Assembly: GCF_014489555.1 (NCBI RefSeq)
Contig: NZ_CP060784.1
Span: 2,728,001 to 2,792,000, forward strand
Source of the DNA: Hymenobacter qilianensis
GTDB lineage: Bacteria; Bacteroidota; Bacteroidia; Cytophagales; Hymenobacteraceae
Direction of reading: 5' to 3'
Length of the DNA stretch: 64,000 nt
Positions 46,159 to 54,930 of this stretch are shown piece after piece. The notes under the pieces were generated by a model, which worked only from the letters and a program-made list of their open reading frames with translations, had not been told where the DNA came from and did no database searches. A program made the position numbers and the translations under genes. Each line of letters opens with the position of its first letter. Within the stretch, counting starts at the first letter, position 1.

Positions 46159-47541
46159 TTATAGCTGGCTAAGAATATGCTGAGCCAGCGCCGCCGCCTG
46201 CTCCCGTAGTTCCGGCACCGCCGTCGACTCGAAATACGCCGGGCGGCGGCTGGGGCCTAGGGTGAAAAACAGCGAAGAGGCCAGGCCATCAGCATTCAAG
46301 AGCGCACCGTGTTCGTCGGTCTGAATGCCTAAGCGCAAAGGGTCGGGGAGGAGGTAACGCGCTTCCCGGAGGCTTTTTACCAGCGGGTCTTGTACGCGGC
46401 TGTAGTCGAGTAGAGGGCCGGTACAGGCAATAACATGACGAGCGGCAAGGTGCGTTCGATGGCTGCCGTGGGTTACCTCAACACCTAAATCAGCACCCTG
46501 GGGGGCAATTTGGCGCACACGGCCCAGGTGGGTTTGGAGTTGCCCGCGGCTCCGCAGCTGCTCTAGCACGGCCACATTCTGCTCCGGACTACGGTGCCGC
46601 ACCACTGACCACATAGACGCTACATGCCGCAGAAAACGCTCTTGCTCCAGCAAAGGCCAGCCAGACCATATCCGACCCAAATCAGGACGAAGCGAATCCA
46701 GTACATCGCGCCAGTCGTAGCCCGCAGCTTGGGCGGCGCGGATGTGCTGGCGCACCACGCGCACTACATCTCCTACATTCGTGAGGTGAGCTAAATCGGA
46801 AGCGTAAAAGCTGGGGTATTGCGCGTGTTGCGCTGGTCCGTGCACCGTTGGCCACCAGCCATGCCGCGAAACGGCCATAATTGGTCCCTGGTGCCCATCA
46901 GCGTGCAGCGCCATCAGTACATCAACGGAGGTCAGGCCAGTGCCAATAAGCAGAACTGAATCGTGGGGGGCAATTCCGGCCAGTGCGCCAGGCGTCCACG
47001 GATTGGGATGATAGTTTGGCGGAAAATTGCCCCCCAGCCCGGCGCCAGCAAGCCCCAATGGCGGAAAATTGCCCAGCGCCAACACTACGCGGTCACTGCG
47101 CAACACGTGGCCATCTGTAAGCTCTACCAGCGCTGTATTATCTGTCTTATGGATGGTGGCGGCTACGGCGGCCTGCGAATGCCATTGAATCTGCATCCCA
47201 TTTTCGGCATGACCCAGGATCTGACCTACGCACTCCTGAATGTACTGCCCGTACGTCTGGCGTGGGCAAAATTCAGCCTCGTCGGCAGGCAAGCCTTTCT
47301 CGCGCAGCCATTCCACAAAATGCCGGGGCTTATCAGGAAAGGCGCTGATGCGACCGGCGCGCACATTCAGCAGGTATTCTAGTCGCGGTGCCGAATAAGC
47401 TAAACCTTGCCCGGGAGCGGGGCGAGGGTCTACCAGATGTACATCGTAGGGGTAGTTGCCGCTGGCATGGGCAAGCTGCACAGCCAACATAGAACCCGAA
47501 AACCCCGCGCCTATTATCGTAATGGTACGTCGTTGGGGCAT
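46159..47541 (-). CDS. FAD/NAD(P)-binding protein
   Basis: About 460 residues from the ATG at 47541. The FAD motif TITIIGAGFSGSMLAVQLA is at the N-terminus, with the second Rossmann-like LLIGTGLTSVDVLMAL in the middle and ATG-like ACTGPLLDYSR near the end. This is the FAD-NAD(P)-binding family (PF13454), often with no known substrate. The middle includes ISAFPDKPRHFVEWL. An intact G6 motif is within it twice and not frameshifted. It lies downstream of hldD across a hairpin. Confidence 0.8.
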   Translation of the reverse strand: MPQRRTITIIGAGFSGSMLAVQLAHASGNYPYDVHLVDPRPAPGQGLAYSAPRLEYLLNVRAGRISAFPDKPRHFVEWLREKGLPADEAEFCPRQTYGQYIQECVGQILGHAENGMQIQWHSQAAVAATIHKTDNTALVELTDGHVLRSDRVVLALGNFPPLGLAGAGLGGNFPPNYHPNPWTPGALAGIAPHDSVLLIGTGLTSVDVLMALHADGHQGPIMAVSRHGWWPTVHGPAQHAQYPSFYASDLAHLTNVGDVVRVVRQHIRAAQAAGYDWRDVLDSLRPDLGRIWSGWPLLEQERFLRHVASMWSVVRHRSPEQNVAVLEQLRSRGQLQTHLGRVRQIAPQGADLGVEVTHGSHRTHLAARHVIACTGPLLDYSRVQDPLVKSLREARYLLPDPLRLGIQTDEHGALLNADGLASSLFFTLGPSRRPAYFESTAVPELREQAAALAQHILSQL

Positions 47542-47582
47542 GCAGGTGGGGAAGAACGGGTGGAAGGTAGGCCTTAAAACGG

Positions 47583-47622
47583 ACAGCCTGACCAAGGGTT
47601 TACCAAGGTCAGGCTGTTTTTG
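47583..47622. terminator. Hairpin between hldD and the FAD gene
   Basis: Arms ACAGCCTGACC and GGTCAGGCTGT, followed on + by TTTTTG; on the minus strand the T-run is weak, so its use for hldD is uncertain. Confidence 0.55.
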
Positions 47623-47646
47623 TTTAACCAGAGAAATGAGGCTGCT

Positions 47647-48612
47647 TTATAAATAAGCGCCGCTCACCAAGTAGTTCTGCACATAGTCCTGAATGCCGTC
47701 TTCCAGACGAGTGAAGGGCCGATCGTAGCCAATGCTGCGCAGCTTCTGCATTTCGGCCTGCGTGAAGTATTGGTAGGTGTCGCGAATGTCTTCGGGTGTG
47801 TCTTTAAACCGAATATCCGCCGTCTGGTTGAGGGCCGCGAACGTGTTGAGCGCCAAATCCAGGAAGGTGCGCGCCTCGCCGCTGCCCAGGTTATAAATGC
47901 CCGAATTTTTGCGGTGGTGCATCAAAAAATAGCACACCTCACACACGTCCTTCACATACACAAAGTCACGCTTCTGCTCGCCATCGGCATACTCAGGGTT
48001 GTGGGAGCGAAACAGCTCCATGGAGCCCGTACGCCGAATTTGCTCGTAGGCGTGAAAAATCACCGAAGCCATACGGCCCTTGTGGTATTCGTTGGGTCCG
48101 TACACGTTGAAAAACTTAAGTCCGGCCCAGAAAAACGGCTTTTCCTCCTGCGCCACGGCCCAGTTGTCGAAGTCATTTTTTGATTCTCCATACGGGTTGA
48201 GCGGGCGCAGCAACGGCAGCAGCGCATCTTCATCGGCGTAGCCCAGCGTGCCCGAGCCATACGTGGCCGCCGACGAGGCATACACCAACGGCAACTGGTA
48301 CTGACAGCAAGCATGCCACACCTTTTTGGAGTACTCCAGATTCAGCAAATCCAGAATTTCGCGACTTTTCTCCGTCGTGTCGGTGCGGGCACCGAGGTGA
48401 AAGATAAATTCCACCTGCTCGTGGTTTTTGTCGAGCCATTCAAAAAAGTCGTTGCGGTCCACGTATTCGCGCAGGCGCTTGCCTTTCAGGTTGGCGAGCT
48501 TGCGCTCCACGGTGAAGTTATCGACCACCACAATATCATTGAAGTTGGCGGCATTCAGGCGGGTGACAAGGCAGCTGGCGATAAAGCCGGCGGCCCCAGT
48601 GACAACGATCAT
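47647..48612 (-). CDS. hldD: ADP-L-glycero-D-manno-heptose 6-epimerase
   Basis: A 321-residue short-chain dehydrogenase-type epimerase. The NAD(P)-binding motif is VTGAAGFIASCL; the active-site motifs are YASSAATYG and NPYGESKNDFD with the catalytic Tyr and Lys; FFNVYGPNEYHKGRMASV, split as FNVYGPNEYHKGRM, is the specific HldD signature. It converts ADP-D-glycero-D-manno-heptose to the L form for lipopolysaccharide core. The lpxB gene of lipid A synthesis is 3 kb away. Confidence 0.92.
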   Translation of the reverse strand: MIVVTGAAGFIASCLVTRLNAANFNDIVVVDNFTVERKLANLKGKRLREYVDRNDFFEWLDKNHEQVEFIFHLGARTDTTEKSREILDLLNLEYSKKVWHACCQYQLPLVYASSAATYGSGTLGYADEDALLPLLRPLNPYGESKNDFDNWAVAQEEKPFFWAGLKFFNVYGPNEYHKGRMASVIFHAYEQIRRTGSMELFRSHNPEYADGEQKRDFVYVKDVCEVCYFLMHHRKNSGIYNLGSGEARTFLDLALNTFAALNQTADIRFKDTPEDIRDTYQYFTQAEMQKLRSIGYDRPFTRLEDGIQDYVQNYLVSGAYL

Positions 48613-48683
48613 AGGGCTAATTTTGCCTTAAAAGTAGGCAAAAGCCGTGGAGTAGACTCTAGCTTGTGTTTCCATACTAACTC

Positions 48684-48778
48684 GTCATGCAGAGCGGCAG
48701 CGACGCATCTCGCTCGCGGTCTTTGGAGTTACCGCTGCAACATCAGCACGCGAGATGCGTCGCTGCGCTCTGCATGAC
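48684..48778. repeat. REP-like palindromic repeat, subfamily A
   Basis: Left arm GTCATGCAGAGCGGCAGCGA and right arm CGTCGCTGCGCTCTGCATGAC form a stem, as at 22672, with one extra G in the left arm. It lies in the divergent spacer between hldD and the ABC binding protein. Confidence 0.85.
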
Positions 48779-48782
48779 GGAG

Positions 48783-48833
48783 TGGTGTTGCATGACGTTG
48801 GCTCAAACTGGTGTTGCATGACGTTTTCTCAAA
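48783..48833. repeat. Tandem 26/25-bp direct repeat
   Basis: Two copies beginning TGGTGTTGCATGACGTT and ending CTCAAA(C) sit side by side between the REP element and the ABC-binding-protein promoter. Confidence 0.75.
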
Positions 48834-48869
48834 TAGCTATGAGGCAAGCTAAATCACCATCTTTGCAGC

Positions 48870-49798
48870 ATGCTTCGTTTTTCGCGTCTACTTCTGACTT
48901 GCATTTCGCTCAGCGCTTCAGTGGCAGCATGTAATTCCGATCAAAAAGCCCCTCAGACATCGACACCGGCAGAAAATGCCCCCAGCAGTTGCGCGACGAC
49001 TTAGGGCGCTCCGTCACAATACCGGCTCACCCGCGGCGCATTATGTCCCTGGCCGCATCCATGACCGAAATGCTTTACGCCGTGGCTGATACTGCTACCA
49101 TTATCGGCCGTACCCAGGTGTGCGACTACCCGAAAGCAGTGCTGAGCAAGCCCGTTGTGAATAGCTACCCGCTGGATATGGAGCGCTTGGTGGCCTTGCA
49201 GCCCGATATCGTGTTTACCGTGGAAGGCATCACCTCCCTCGACGACGCCACGCGCCTGCAACAGCTCGGCGTGCAGGTGTATTACCAGCGTTATACCACG
49301 GTGCCCGACGTGCTGCGCGGCTTGCGCGATATTGGTCGTATTCTGCACCGTGAACCCCAAGCCCGCCGCCTCACCGATTCGTTGGCCGCGGAGCTGAAGC
49401 AACTGGAACAGCAAACGCCAACCGGCTCACGTCCCAAGGTGCTGGCCATTACCTGGCAAGACCCCATTTACGTGTACGGTCAGAATACCCTGTTTACCGA
49501 CAAAATCCGGCGGGCTGGGGGGCAAAATGCTGTGATAGAGAAGTTTTCGCAGCCTTATCCGGCCCTTACGCGCGAGTACATTCTGCAGCTGAATCCGGAT
49601 GTGCTGCTGGGGGGCAGTTTTGGAAAGCTCGACAGCACCTTCTTCAAAAGTTATCCGGAACTGCGCCGCATTCGGGCTTACCAAACGCGCCGGATTTACG
49701 CTATCAATGGCAACCTGATGGAGCGACCCGGCCCGCGCGTAGTGGAGTCGGTGCGGGAACTACAGCAGTTGCTGCGCCAAAGCCCGGCCCAGCTATGA
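48870..49798 (+). CDS. ABC-type metal/siderophore/cobalamin-binding lipoprotein (BtuF/FepB-like), frameshifted
   Basis: The ATG at 48870 gives a lipoprotein signal (LLLTCISLSASVAAC). The main body has VTIPAHPRRIMSLAASMTEML and DYPKAVLSKPVVNSYPLDMERLVALQPDIVF, given in parts, the helical-backbone binding-protein pattern. The break is in the C-run at 48979-48983: an extra C gives ENAPQQLRDDLGRSV and 309 residues. It overlaps the permease gene by ATGA, so they form one operon. Ligand candidates are B12 or ferric siderophore; not resolved by sequence. A CATCTTTG box lies 4 bases before the ATG. Confidence 0.85.
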
Positions 49799-50801
49799 GC
49801 CGCCGCGTCGGGCCCTGGCTGCTGGCCAGCCTGTTTGTTACGTTTTTACTCTTGGTCGCGGGGCTCCGAGTGGGCAGCTTCGACACAGATTATGCCACCA
49901 TCTGGCGTGCCTTAAGTCATTATGACTCCACCGATCCGGTGCAGCTGGTGCTGGTACAATTGCGTCTGCCGCGCCTTTTGTTGGCCCTGCTGGCCGGTGC
50001 GGGACTGGCGTTTAGTGGTTATCTGATGCAGGCAATGGTCAATAATGCCCTGGCCGATCCATACTTGCTTGGTACGGCCTCGGGCGCGTCGCTGGGGGCC
50101 ATTTTGTGCTTTGCTTTTCTGGATACCTTGGTGCTGGGGGGCTTTTATCTGCCGCCTTTGGCTGCCCTGGCCGGTGCCCTGTTCACCACCATCGTTGTAG
50201 TGGCGCTCGGGACTCAGCAGGGCCAACTCCGGCCCGCCCAACTATTGCTGGCCGGCGTAGCCGTGGGTGCGCTTACGGCCGCAGTTGGCAGTCTGGTTAC
50301 TTTTCTGGCCGCCACCGACGCCAAGCTGAGTACCGTTATTTTCTGGGCTATGGGCAGTTTCGAGCGGGCCGGCTGGAATCTGCTGCCGTATCCGGCCGTG
50401 GCGGTCGGTGGGGCTTTATTGCTGTTTACTTTTCTGCAAAAAGACTTGAACGTGCTGCTGCTAGGGGAGGAGCGCGCCCAAGCGTTGGGCCTGAATGTGA
50501 CCCGCCTGCGCTGGATACTTATCCTCACCGCTTCCGGCCTGACGGGCTGTGTTGTAGCGCTTTGTGGCCCCATCGGGTTTGTCGGGCTCATGATTCCTCA
50601 CCTCACGCGCTGGCTGCTGGGCGTTACGGGTAGGGCTAATTTATTGTTCTGCGCCCTGCTGGGGGCAATTTTATGCTTGCCTGCGACTTGCTGGCCCGTC
50701 TGCTTTATCCGCCGGCAGGCCTTCCCGTGGGCTTGGTCACCGCCCTTTTCGGCGTACCGTTCTTTGTATATTTGCTGCGGAAAAAGCGCGTCGCGCTTTA
50801 A
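49795..50801 (+). CDS. FecCD/BtuC-family ABC transporter permease (frameshifted)
   Basis: About ten membrane helices with QLRLPRLLLALLAGAGLAFSGYLMQ, split as LRLPRLLLALLAGAGLAFSG, and IGFVGLMIPHLTRWLLG, the FecCD signatures. The break is in the G-run at 50661-50665 (CTGGGGGCAATTTT): an extra G gives LLGGNFMLACDLLARLLYP and a normal C-terminus GLVTALFGVPFFVYLLRK with the stop at 50801, 335 residues. Without it the raw frame ends with unrelated sequence. No ATP-binding subunit (BtuD/FecE) follows; queD comes next, so the ATPase must be elsewhere. Confidence 0.88.
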
Positions 50802-50930
50802 TGGGCTGCTAAGTTGATGCGCTATTGTGCTGATTGGTTGAAAGGCTGATTCGTCGCGCTGTTAGTCATTTCATCAAGCACTGCCCCATCTCATTCCATA
50901 CCGAATATTATCTTACTAGCACCGCAACAA

Positions 50931-51347
50931 ATGATTTACGTCAGCCGCCAGGAGCATTTCAATGCCGCGCACAAGCTGCACAACCCCAACTGGTCCGACG
51001 AGCGCAACCGCGAAGTATTTGGCCCCTGCGCCAATACCAACTGGCACGGCCACAATTACGACCTTATCGTAACCGTAAAAGGTCAGCCCGACCCGGACAC
51101 CGGCTTCGTAATCGACCTCAAACAGCTCAGCAACCTCATTCGCGAGCACATTACCGATCAGGTAGACCACAAAAATCTTAACCTCGATGTGCCTTTCATG
51201 CAGGGCAAAATGGCCAGCACTGAGAATTTGGTAGTGGCCTTCTGGGAAATCCTGACGCGTGAGTTAGGCTCCATTTCCTCCGCTCAGCTGCACTGCATCA
51301 AACTCTACGAAACGCCCCGGAATTTCGTGGAATATTATGGGGAATAA
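50931..51347 (+). CDS. queD: 6-carboxy-5,6,7,8-tetrahydropterin synthase (QueD/PTPS family)
   Basis: A 138-residue protein with zinc ligands in HFNAAHKL and HGHNYDL and the catalytic Cys in FGPCANTNWHGH. The family converts dihydroneopterin triphosphate to carboxytetrahydropterin for queuosine and other 7-deazaguanine products, or in some cases works as a PTPS. TSTENL-like AstEN (MASTENLVVAFW) is conserved. It lies between the ABC operon and lpxB, 130 bases from the former. Confidence 0.87.
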   Translation: MIYVSRQEHFNAAHKLHNPNWSDERNREVFGPCANTNWHGHNYDLIVTVKGQPDPDTGFVIDLKQLSNLIREHITDQVDHKNLNLDVPFMQGKMASTENLVVAFWEILTRELGSISSAQLHCIKLYETPRNFVEYYGE

Positions 51348-51355
51348 ATAGCTAA

Positions 51356-51460
51356 ATGGCTGAAGGTTAAATGGTTGTTTGCTTAGTAAGGCACAGAAAC
51401 AATCAGTCGTTTAACCTTCATACATTCATTCATTTAACCCTCACCCATTTAGCCGTTTAT
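51356..51460. repeat. Intergenic inverted repeat, AAATGGCTGAAGG family
   Basis: The left arm carries GCTAAATGGCTGAAGGTTAA and the right AACCTTCA plus CCATTTAGCC, mirroring the element at 17881-17963. It fills the spacer between queD and lpxB. Confidence 0.65.
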
Positions 51461-51464
51461 TCTC

Positions 51465-52574
51465 TTGAAATATTACTTGATTGCCGGCGAGCGTTCCGGA
51501 GATTTTCATGCCGCCAACCTGATGCGTGCCCTACGCACAGAAGACGCTGCGGCCGAGTTCCGGGGCTGGGGCGGTGATATGATGGAGGCCGCGGGGGGAA
51601 AATTGGTGCATCATTACCAGGAGATGGCCATTATGGGTTTCCTGGAAGCGGCCACCAGTATCCTGAAATTTCGTGGTTTCCTGAAGGAGTGTCAGCGCGA
51701 TCTGCTGGCGTATAAGCCGGACGTTTTGATTCTGGTCGATTACGCGGGCTTCAATCTACGGGTCGCCAAGTTTGCCAAGCAGCACGGCATCAAGGTGTTT
51801 TACTACATATCGCCCAAAATCTGGGCCTGGAACCAGGGCCGCGTGCACACCGTGAAAGCCGTGGTTGACAAGATGTTTGTCATCCTGCCTTTCGAGCGGG
51901 AGTTCTACCAGCGTTTCGGCTACGATGTAGACTACATCGGCAACCCTACCGTAGACGCCGTAGCTGAGCACGAAGCATCCACTGACTTCCGCGAACGAAA
52001 CCGGATTCCGGCCAACAAGCCGATTATTGCCGTGCTGCCCGGCTCGCGCAAACAGGAAATCGAGAGCATGCTCTACGTCATGCTTTCCGTGTTGCCGCCG
52101 TTTCTGAATTATCAGTTCGTCATTGCTGCCGTTTCCAACCTTGACCGCAACTATTACCAGAATTTTCAGCGCAGCGAAAACATCACCATCGTCTCCGATC
52201 AAACCTACGACTTGCTTCGCCACGCCGACGGCGCCATGGTCACGTCCGGCACCGCCACCCTCGAAACCGCCCTCTTCGACGTGCCGCAAGTAGTTTGCTA
52301 CAGCACTAGCGCTATTTCCTACACCATTGCCAAGGCATTGATAAAAGTGCCTTATATCTCCCTGGTGAATTTGGTGGCGGGAAAAGAAGTGGTGAAAGAA
52401 TTAATTCAGGGCGAATTCAACTCTCGCAACCTCGTGCAGGAGTTGAAAAATATTCTGGAGAATCCAGAGTATATCGCTCGCCAAAAATCGGATTACGCCG
52501 AGCTACGGGAGAAGCTTGGTCGTAGCAATGCTGCCCAGAAGGCGGCTAAGCTGATGATTGGGTATTTACAGTAA
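51465..52574 (+). CDS. lpxB: Lipid-A-disaccharide synthase
   Basis: A 369-residue GT-B glycosyltransferase. The N-terminus KYYLIAGERSGDFHAANL is the LpxB signature; EFRGWGGDMMEAAG and ISPKIWAWNQGRVH follow, and LPGSRKQEIESM with VTSGTATLETALFDVPQVV (split as TSGTATLETALFDVP) forms the donor site. It joins UDP-diacylglucosamine to lipid X to give the lipid A disaccharide at the inner membrane. It starts with TTG at 51465, since no ATG fits. The stop lies within a 16-bp tandem duplication. Confidence 0.93.
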   Translation: MKYYLIAGERSGDFHAANLMRALRTEDAAAEFRGWGGDMMEAAGGKLVHHYQEMAIMGFLEAATSILKFRGFLKECQRDLLAYKPDVLILVDYAGFNLRVAKFAKQHGIKVFYYISPKIWAWNQGRVHTVKAVVDKMFVILPFEREFYQRFGYDVDYIGNPTVDAVAEHEASTDFRERNRIPANKPIIAVLPGSRKQEIESMLYVMLSVLPPFLNYQFVIAAVSNLDRNYYQNFQRSENITIVSDQTYDLLRHADGAMVTSGTATLETALFDVPQVVCYSTSAISYTIAKALIKVPYISLVNLVAGKEVVKELIQGEFNSRNLVQELKNILENPEYIARQKSDYAELREKLGRSNAAQKAAKLMIGYLQ

Positions 52575-52591
52575 TGGGTATTTACAGTAAT
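52560..52591. repeat. 16-bp tandem duplication at the lpxB stop
   Basis: GGGTATTTACAGTAAT occurs twice in a row (52560-52575, 52576-52591), so the final lpxB codons and stop are copied just after the gene. Confidence 0.8.
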
Positions 52592-52618
52592 AGACTTAGA
52601 GCGTATATAATGGAATGT

Positions 52619-52700
52619 GCTTAACATTGTTACTTACAAAAGGAAAGGCCAGCAGAGATATCTCCGCTGGCCTTTCCTTTTGTAAGTAACAATGTTAAGC
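52619..52700. terminator. 82-base near-perfect palindrome, terminator of lpxB and clpX
   Basis: Two exact 35-base arms, starting GCTTAACATTGTTACTTACA and ending in its complement, enclose AGAGATATCTCC, itself a 10-base palindrome. One mismatch pair in 41. The clpX stop codon falls inside the right arm. Confidence 0.88.
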
Positions 52701-53920
52701 AGCCCGCAACTGCTTCAATGGTGACTTCTCAAACTTGCTTTGAGCATAATCCAAGTCAATAACGAGTTCCTGAACGTCAGTCTCAGAAGGCATATCGAAC
52801 ATCGCATCTGTCATGATGCTTTCGCAGATTGAGCGCAGACCGCGAGCGCCAAGACGATATTCGTCGGCTTTTATAACAATGTACTCCATGGCTGCCTCAG
52901 AGAAGGAAAGCTTGATGTTTTCCATCTCAAATAAGCGCTGATACTGCTTCACGATAGAGTTCTTAGGCTCCGTCAGAATCTTGCGCAGCGTAGCGTGGTC
53001 GAGCGGGTTGAGGTGCGTAAGTACGGGCAAACGGCCGATCAACTCGGGAATAAGCCCAAACTGTTTCAAATCTACGGCCGTCACGTAGCGCAGGAAGTTT
53101 TGGGTATCTACCTTTTCCTCCAGCATCGTTTTGGAGAAGCCCATGGGCTTGGTGTTCAGGCGGCTCTTAATGATGCGCTCGATGCCAACAAAAGCCCCCC
53201 GCAGATGAACAAGATGTTTTCGGTGTTCACCGTAATCATCTTCTGCTCAGGGTGCTTGCGGCCACCATGGGGCGGCACGTTTACTGTAGTGCCTTCCAGC
53301 AATTTCAGCATTGCCTGCTGTACCCCCTCGCCGCTCACGTCGCGCGTGATGCTGGGGTTGTCGCTCTTGCGGGCAATCTTATCTATTTCGTCAATATAAA
53401 CGATGCCGCGCTCGGCTGCTTCCACGTTGTAGTCAGCGGATTGCAACAAGCGAGTCAGGATGCTTTCCACATCTTCGCCCACGTAGCCGGCCTCAGTAAG
53501 CACAGTGGCGTCGGCAATACAGAAAGGCACTTGCAGAATGTTGGCCAGCATACGAGCCAAGAAGGTTTTGCCCGTTCCGGTTTCACCCACCATGATGATG
53601 TTGGATTTCTCAATCACCACATCATCCTTAGTGCTAGGCTTCTGCATAAGGCGCTTGTAGTGGTTGTACACTGCCACCGACATTACCTTTTTTGCTTCAT
53701 CCTGGCCTACTACGTACTGATCCAGGTACTCCTTCATCTCGCGCGGCTTCACGAGGTTAAACTTTGGCGTCTTGCTGTTTGAGCGAATCTTGTTCTCTTC
53801 GTTCAAAATCTGCTGGGCCTGACCTACGCACCGCTCGCAAATGTGCGCGTTGATGCCGGAAATCATTACCGAGACGTCTTTTTTGCTCTTGCCGCAGAAG
53901 GAGCACGTAATATCTGCCAT
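52695..53920 (-). CDS. clpX: ATP-dependent Clp protease ATP-binding subunit ClpX (frameshifted)
   Basis: The N-terminal zinc domain ([21 protein letters not shown]) and AAA+ domain with Walker [15 protein letters not shown] and Walker [12 protein letters not shown] are followed by the C-terminal part [16 protein letters not shown] and LIGRLPVL. The break is in the run at 53195-53200 (CCCCCC); an extra base gives [17 protein letters not shown] and 408 residues, standard ClpX length. It unfolds tagged proteins and feeds them to ClpP. The clpP gene is upstream on the same strand, separated by a terminator. Confidence 0.93.
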
Positions 53921-53973
53921 TGCCTGGATTATCAGAATAGGATAGGTAATCTCCGCTCACGCCGGAGCGGCAT

Positions 53974-54006
53974 CAAAGGTACAAAAGGCTAACGCCCTGC
54001 GTACAA
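53974..54006 (-). promoter_or_regulatory. Candidate clpX promoter
   Basis: On the minus strand TACCTTTG (53974-53981) is preceded by a TTG 22 bases further upstream, close to the TTTG-N19-TAnnTTTG consensus, about 54 bases before the clpX start. Confidence 0.5.
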
Positions 54007-54044
54007 AAAAAAGTTGCCCCATCGTAGGGCTTCTATTTAAAAGT

Positions 54045-54084
54045 AAAAATCCCATTTCCGGTTTTCAATCCAGAAATGGGATTT
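54045..54084 (-). terminator. Terminator of clpP
   Basis: Arms AAATCCCATTTC / GAAATGGGATTT; read on the minus strand it is followed by TTTTTAC. It separates clpP from clpX. Confidence 0.75.
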
Positions 54085-54128
54085 CAATTTGTGTTAGATC
54101 GTCATGCAGACCGACCAATAAAGGTAGC

Positions 54129-54827
54129 TTAAGCTACTTTACGCTCAAGCACCTCATCAATCAGACCATATTCTTTGGCCTCGTCAGCACGCATCCAGTA
54201 GTCACGGTCAGAGTTGTCATGAATTTCCTGATATGTCTTGCCAGTGTGCTGCGCCAGAATGTCGTACAGCTCTTTTTTGAGCTTTAGAATCTCACGAGCC
54301 GTGATTTCAATGTCAGAAGACTGACCTTGAGCACCGCCGGAAGGCTGGTGAATCATCACGCGAGCGTGGGGGAGAGCCGAACGCTTGTCTTTGGCACCAC
54401 CAGCCAGCAATACGGCACCCATGGAAGCCGCCAGACCTGTGCAGATAGTAGCTACATCAGGACCTACATACTGCATGGTGTCATATATGCCTAAGCCTGC
54501 ATACACGGAGCCGCCGGGCGAGTTGATGTAAAGCAAAATATCCTTCTTGGCATCGGCCGACTCCAAGAACAGCAGTTGAGCGGTGATGATGTTGGCAATA
54601 TAATCGTCAACGGCTGTGCCTAGGAACACGATGCGGTCCATGATTAGGCGCGAGAACACGTCAATCTCAGCAAAGCGCGTGGGGCGCTCCTCAATCACGG
54701 AGCGGGTCATGCCCGTAACGGAATGGCGCATCTGGCCTTCCATGTGGTGCAGGTATTGATCGACACCCAAGCCGCTCAGACCTTGGCCTTTAACAGCAAA
54801 CTTGCGGAATTCTTGTTTATTCAGCAT
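54129..54827 (-). CDS. clpP: ATP-dependent Clp protease proteolytic subunit
   Basis: The ATG at 54827 ([17 protein letters not shown]) is chosen, giving 232 residues. Active-site residues: Ser in [11 protein letters not shown], His in [13 protein letters not shown], Asp in [20 protein letters not shown], split as [35 protein letters not shown] is the ClpP hallmark. It forms the tetradecameric chamber that works with ClpX. No frameshift. It is the middle of a leftward tig - clpP - clpX group, each with its own terminator. Confidence 0.95.
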   Translation of the reverse strand: MLNKQEFRKFAVKGQGLSGLGVDQYLHHMEGQMRHSVTGMTRSVIEERPTRFAEIDVFSRLIMDRIVFLGTAVDDYIANIITAQLLFLESADAKKDILLYINSPGGSVYAGLGIYDTMQYVGPDVATICTGLAASMGAVLLAGGAKDKRSALPHARVMIHQPSGGAQGQSSDIEITAREILKLKKELYDILAQHTGKTYQEIHDNSDRDYWMRADEAKEYGLIDEVLERKVA

Positions 54828-54874
54828 GGCAAATAATAATGGGAGAAGAAGTGTAAAAGCGAAGCCGTCGGGCA

Positions 54875-54910
54875 ACAAAAAAGCCCTAACGGCAAGTAAG
54901 GGCTTTTTTG
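54875..54910. terminator. Terminator of tig
   Basis: CAAAAAAGCCCT / AGGGCTTTTTTG, between tig and clpP. Confidence 0.85.
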
Positions 54911-54930
54911 TGGGTTAGAAAACCGGCAGA

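Noticed and set aside
22672..48778. Insertion sequences
   Set aside because: The palindromic repeats have no transposase gene or target duplication visible; they resemble REP-type elements.
5990..53200. Programmed ribosomal frameshifting or phase variation at G/C runs
   Set aside because: The same motif is intact and in frame in many other genes here, breaks hit core genes such as clpX and sites with four breaks in one gene, and all need the same +1 base; undercalled homopolymers explain this more simply.
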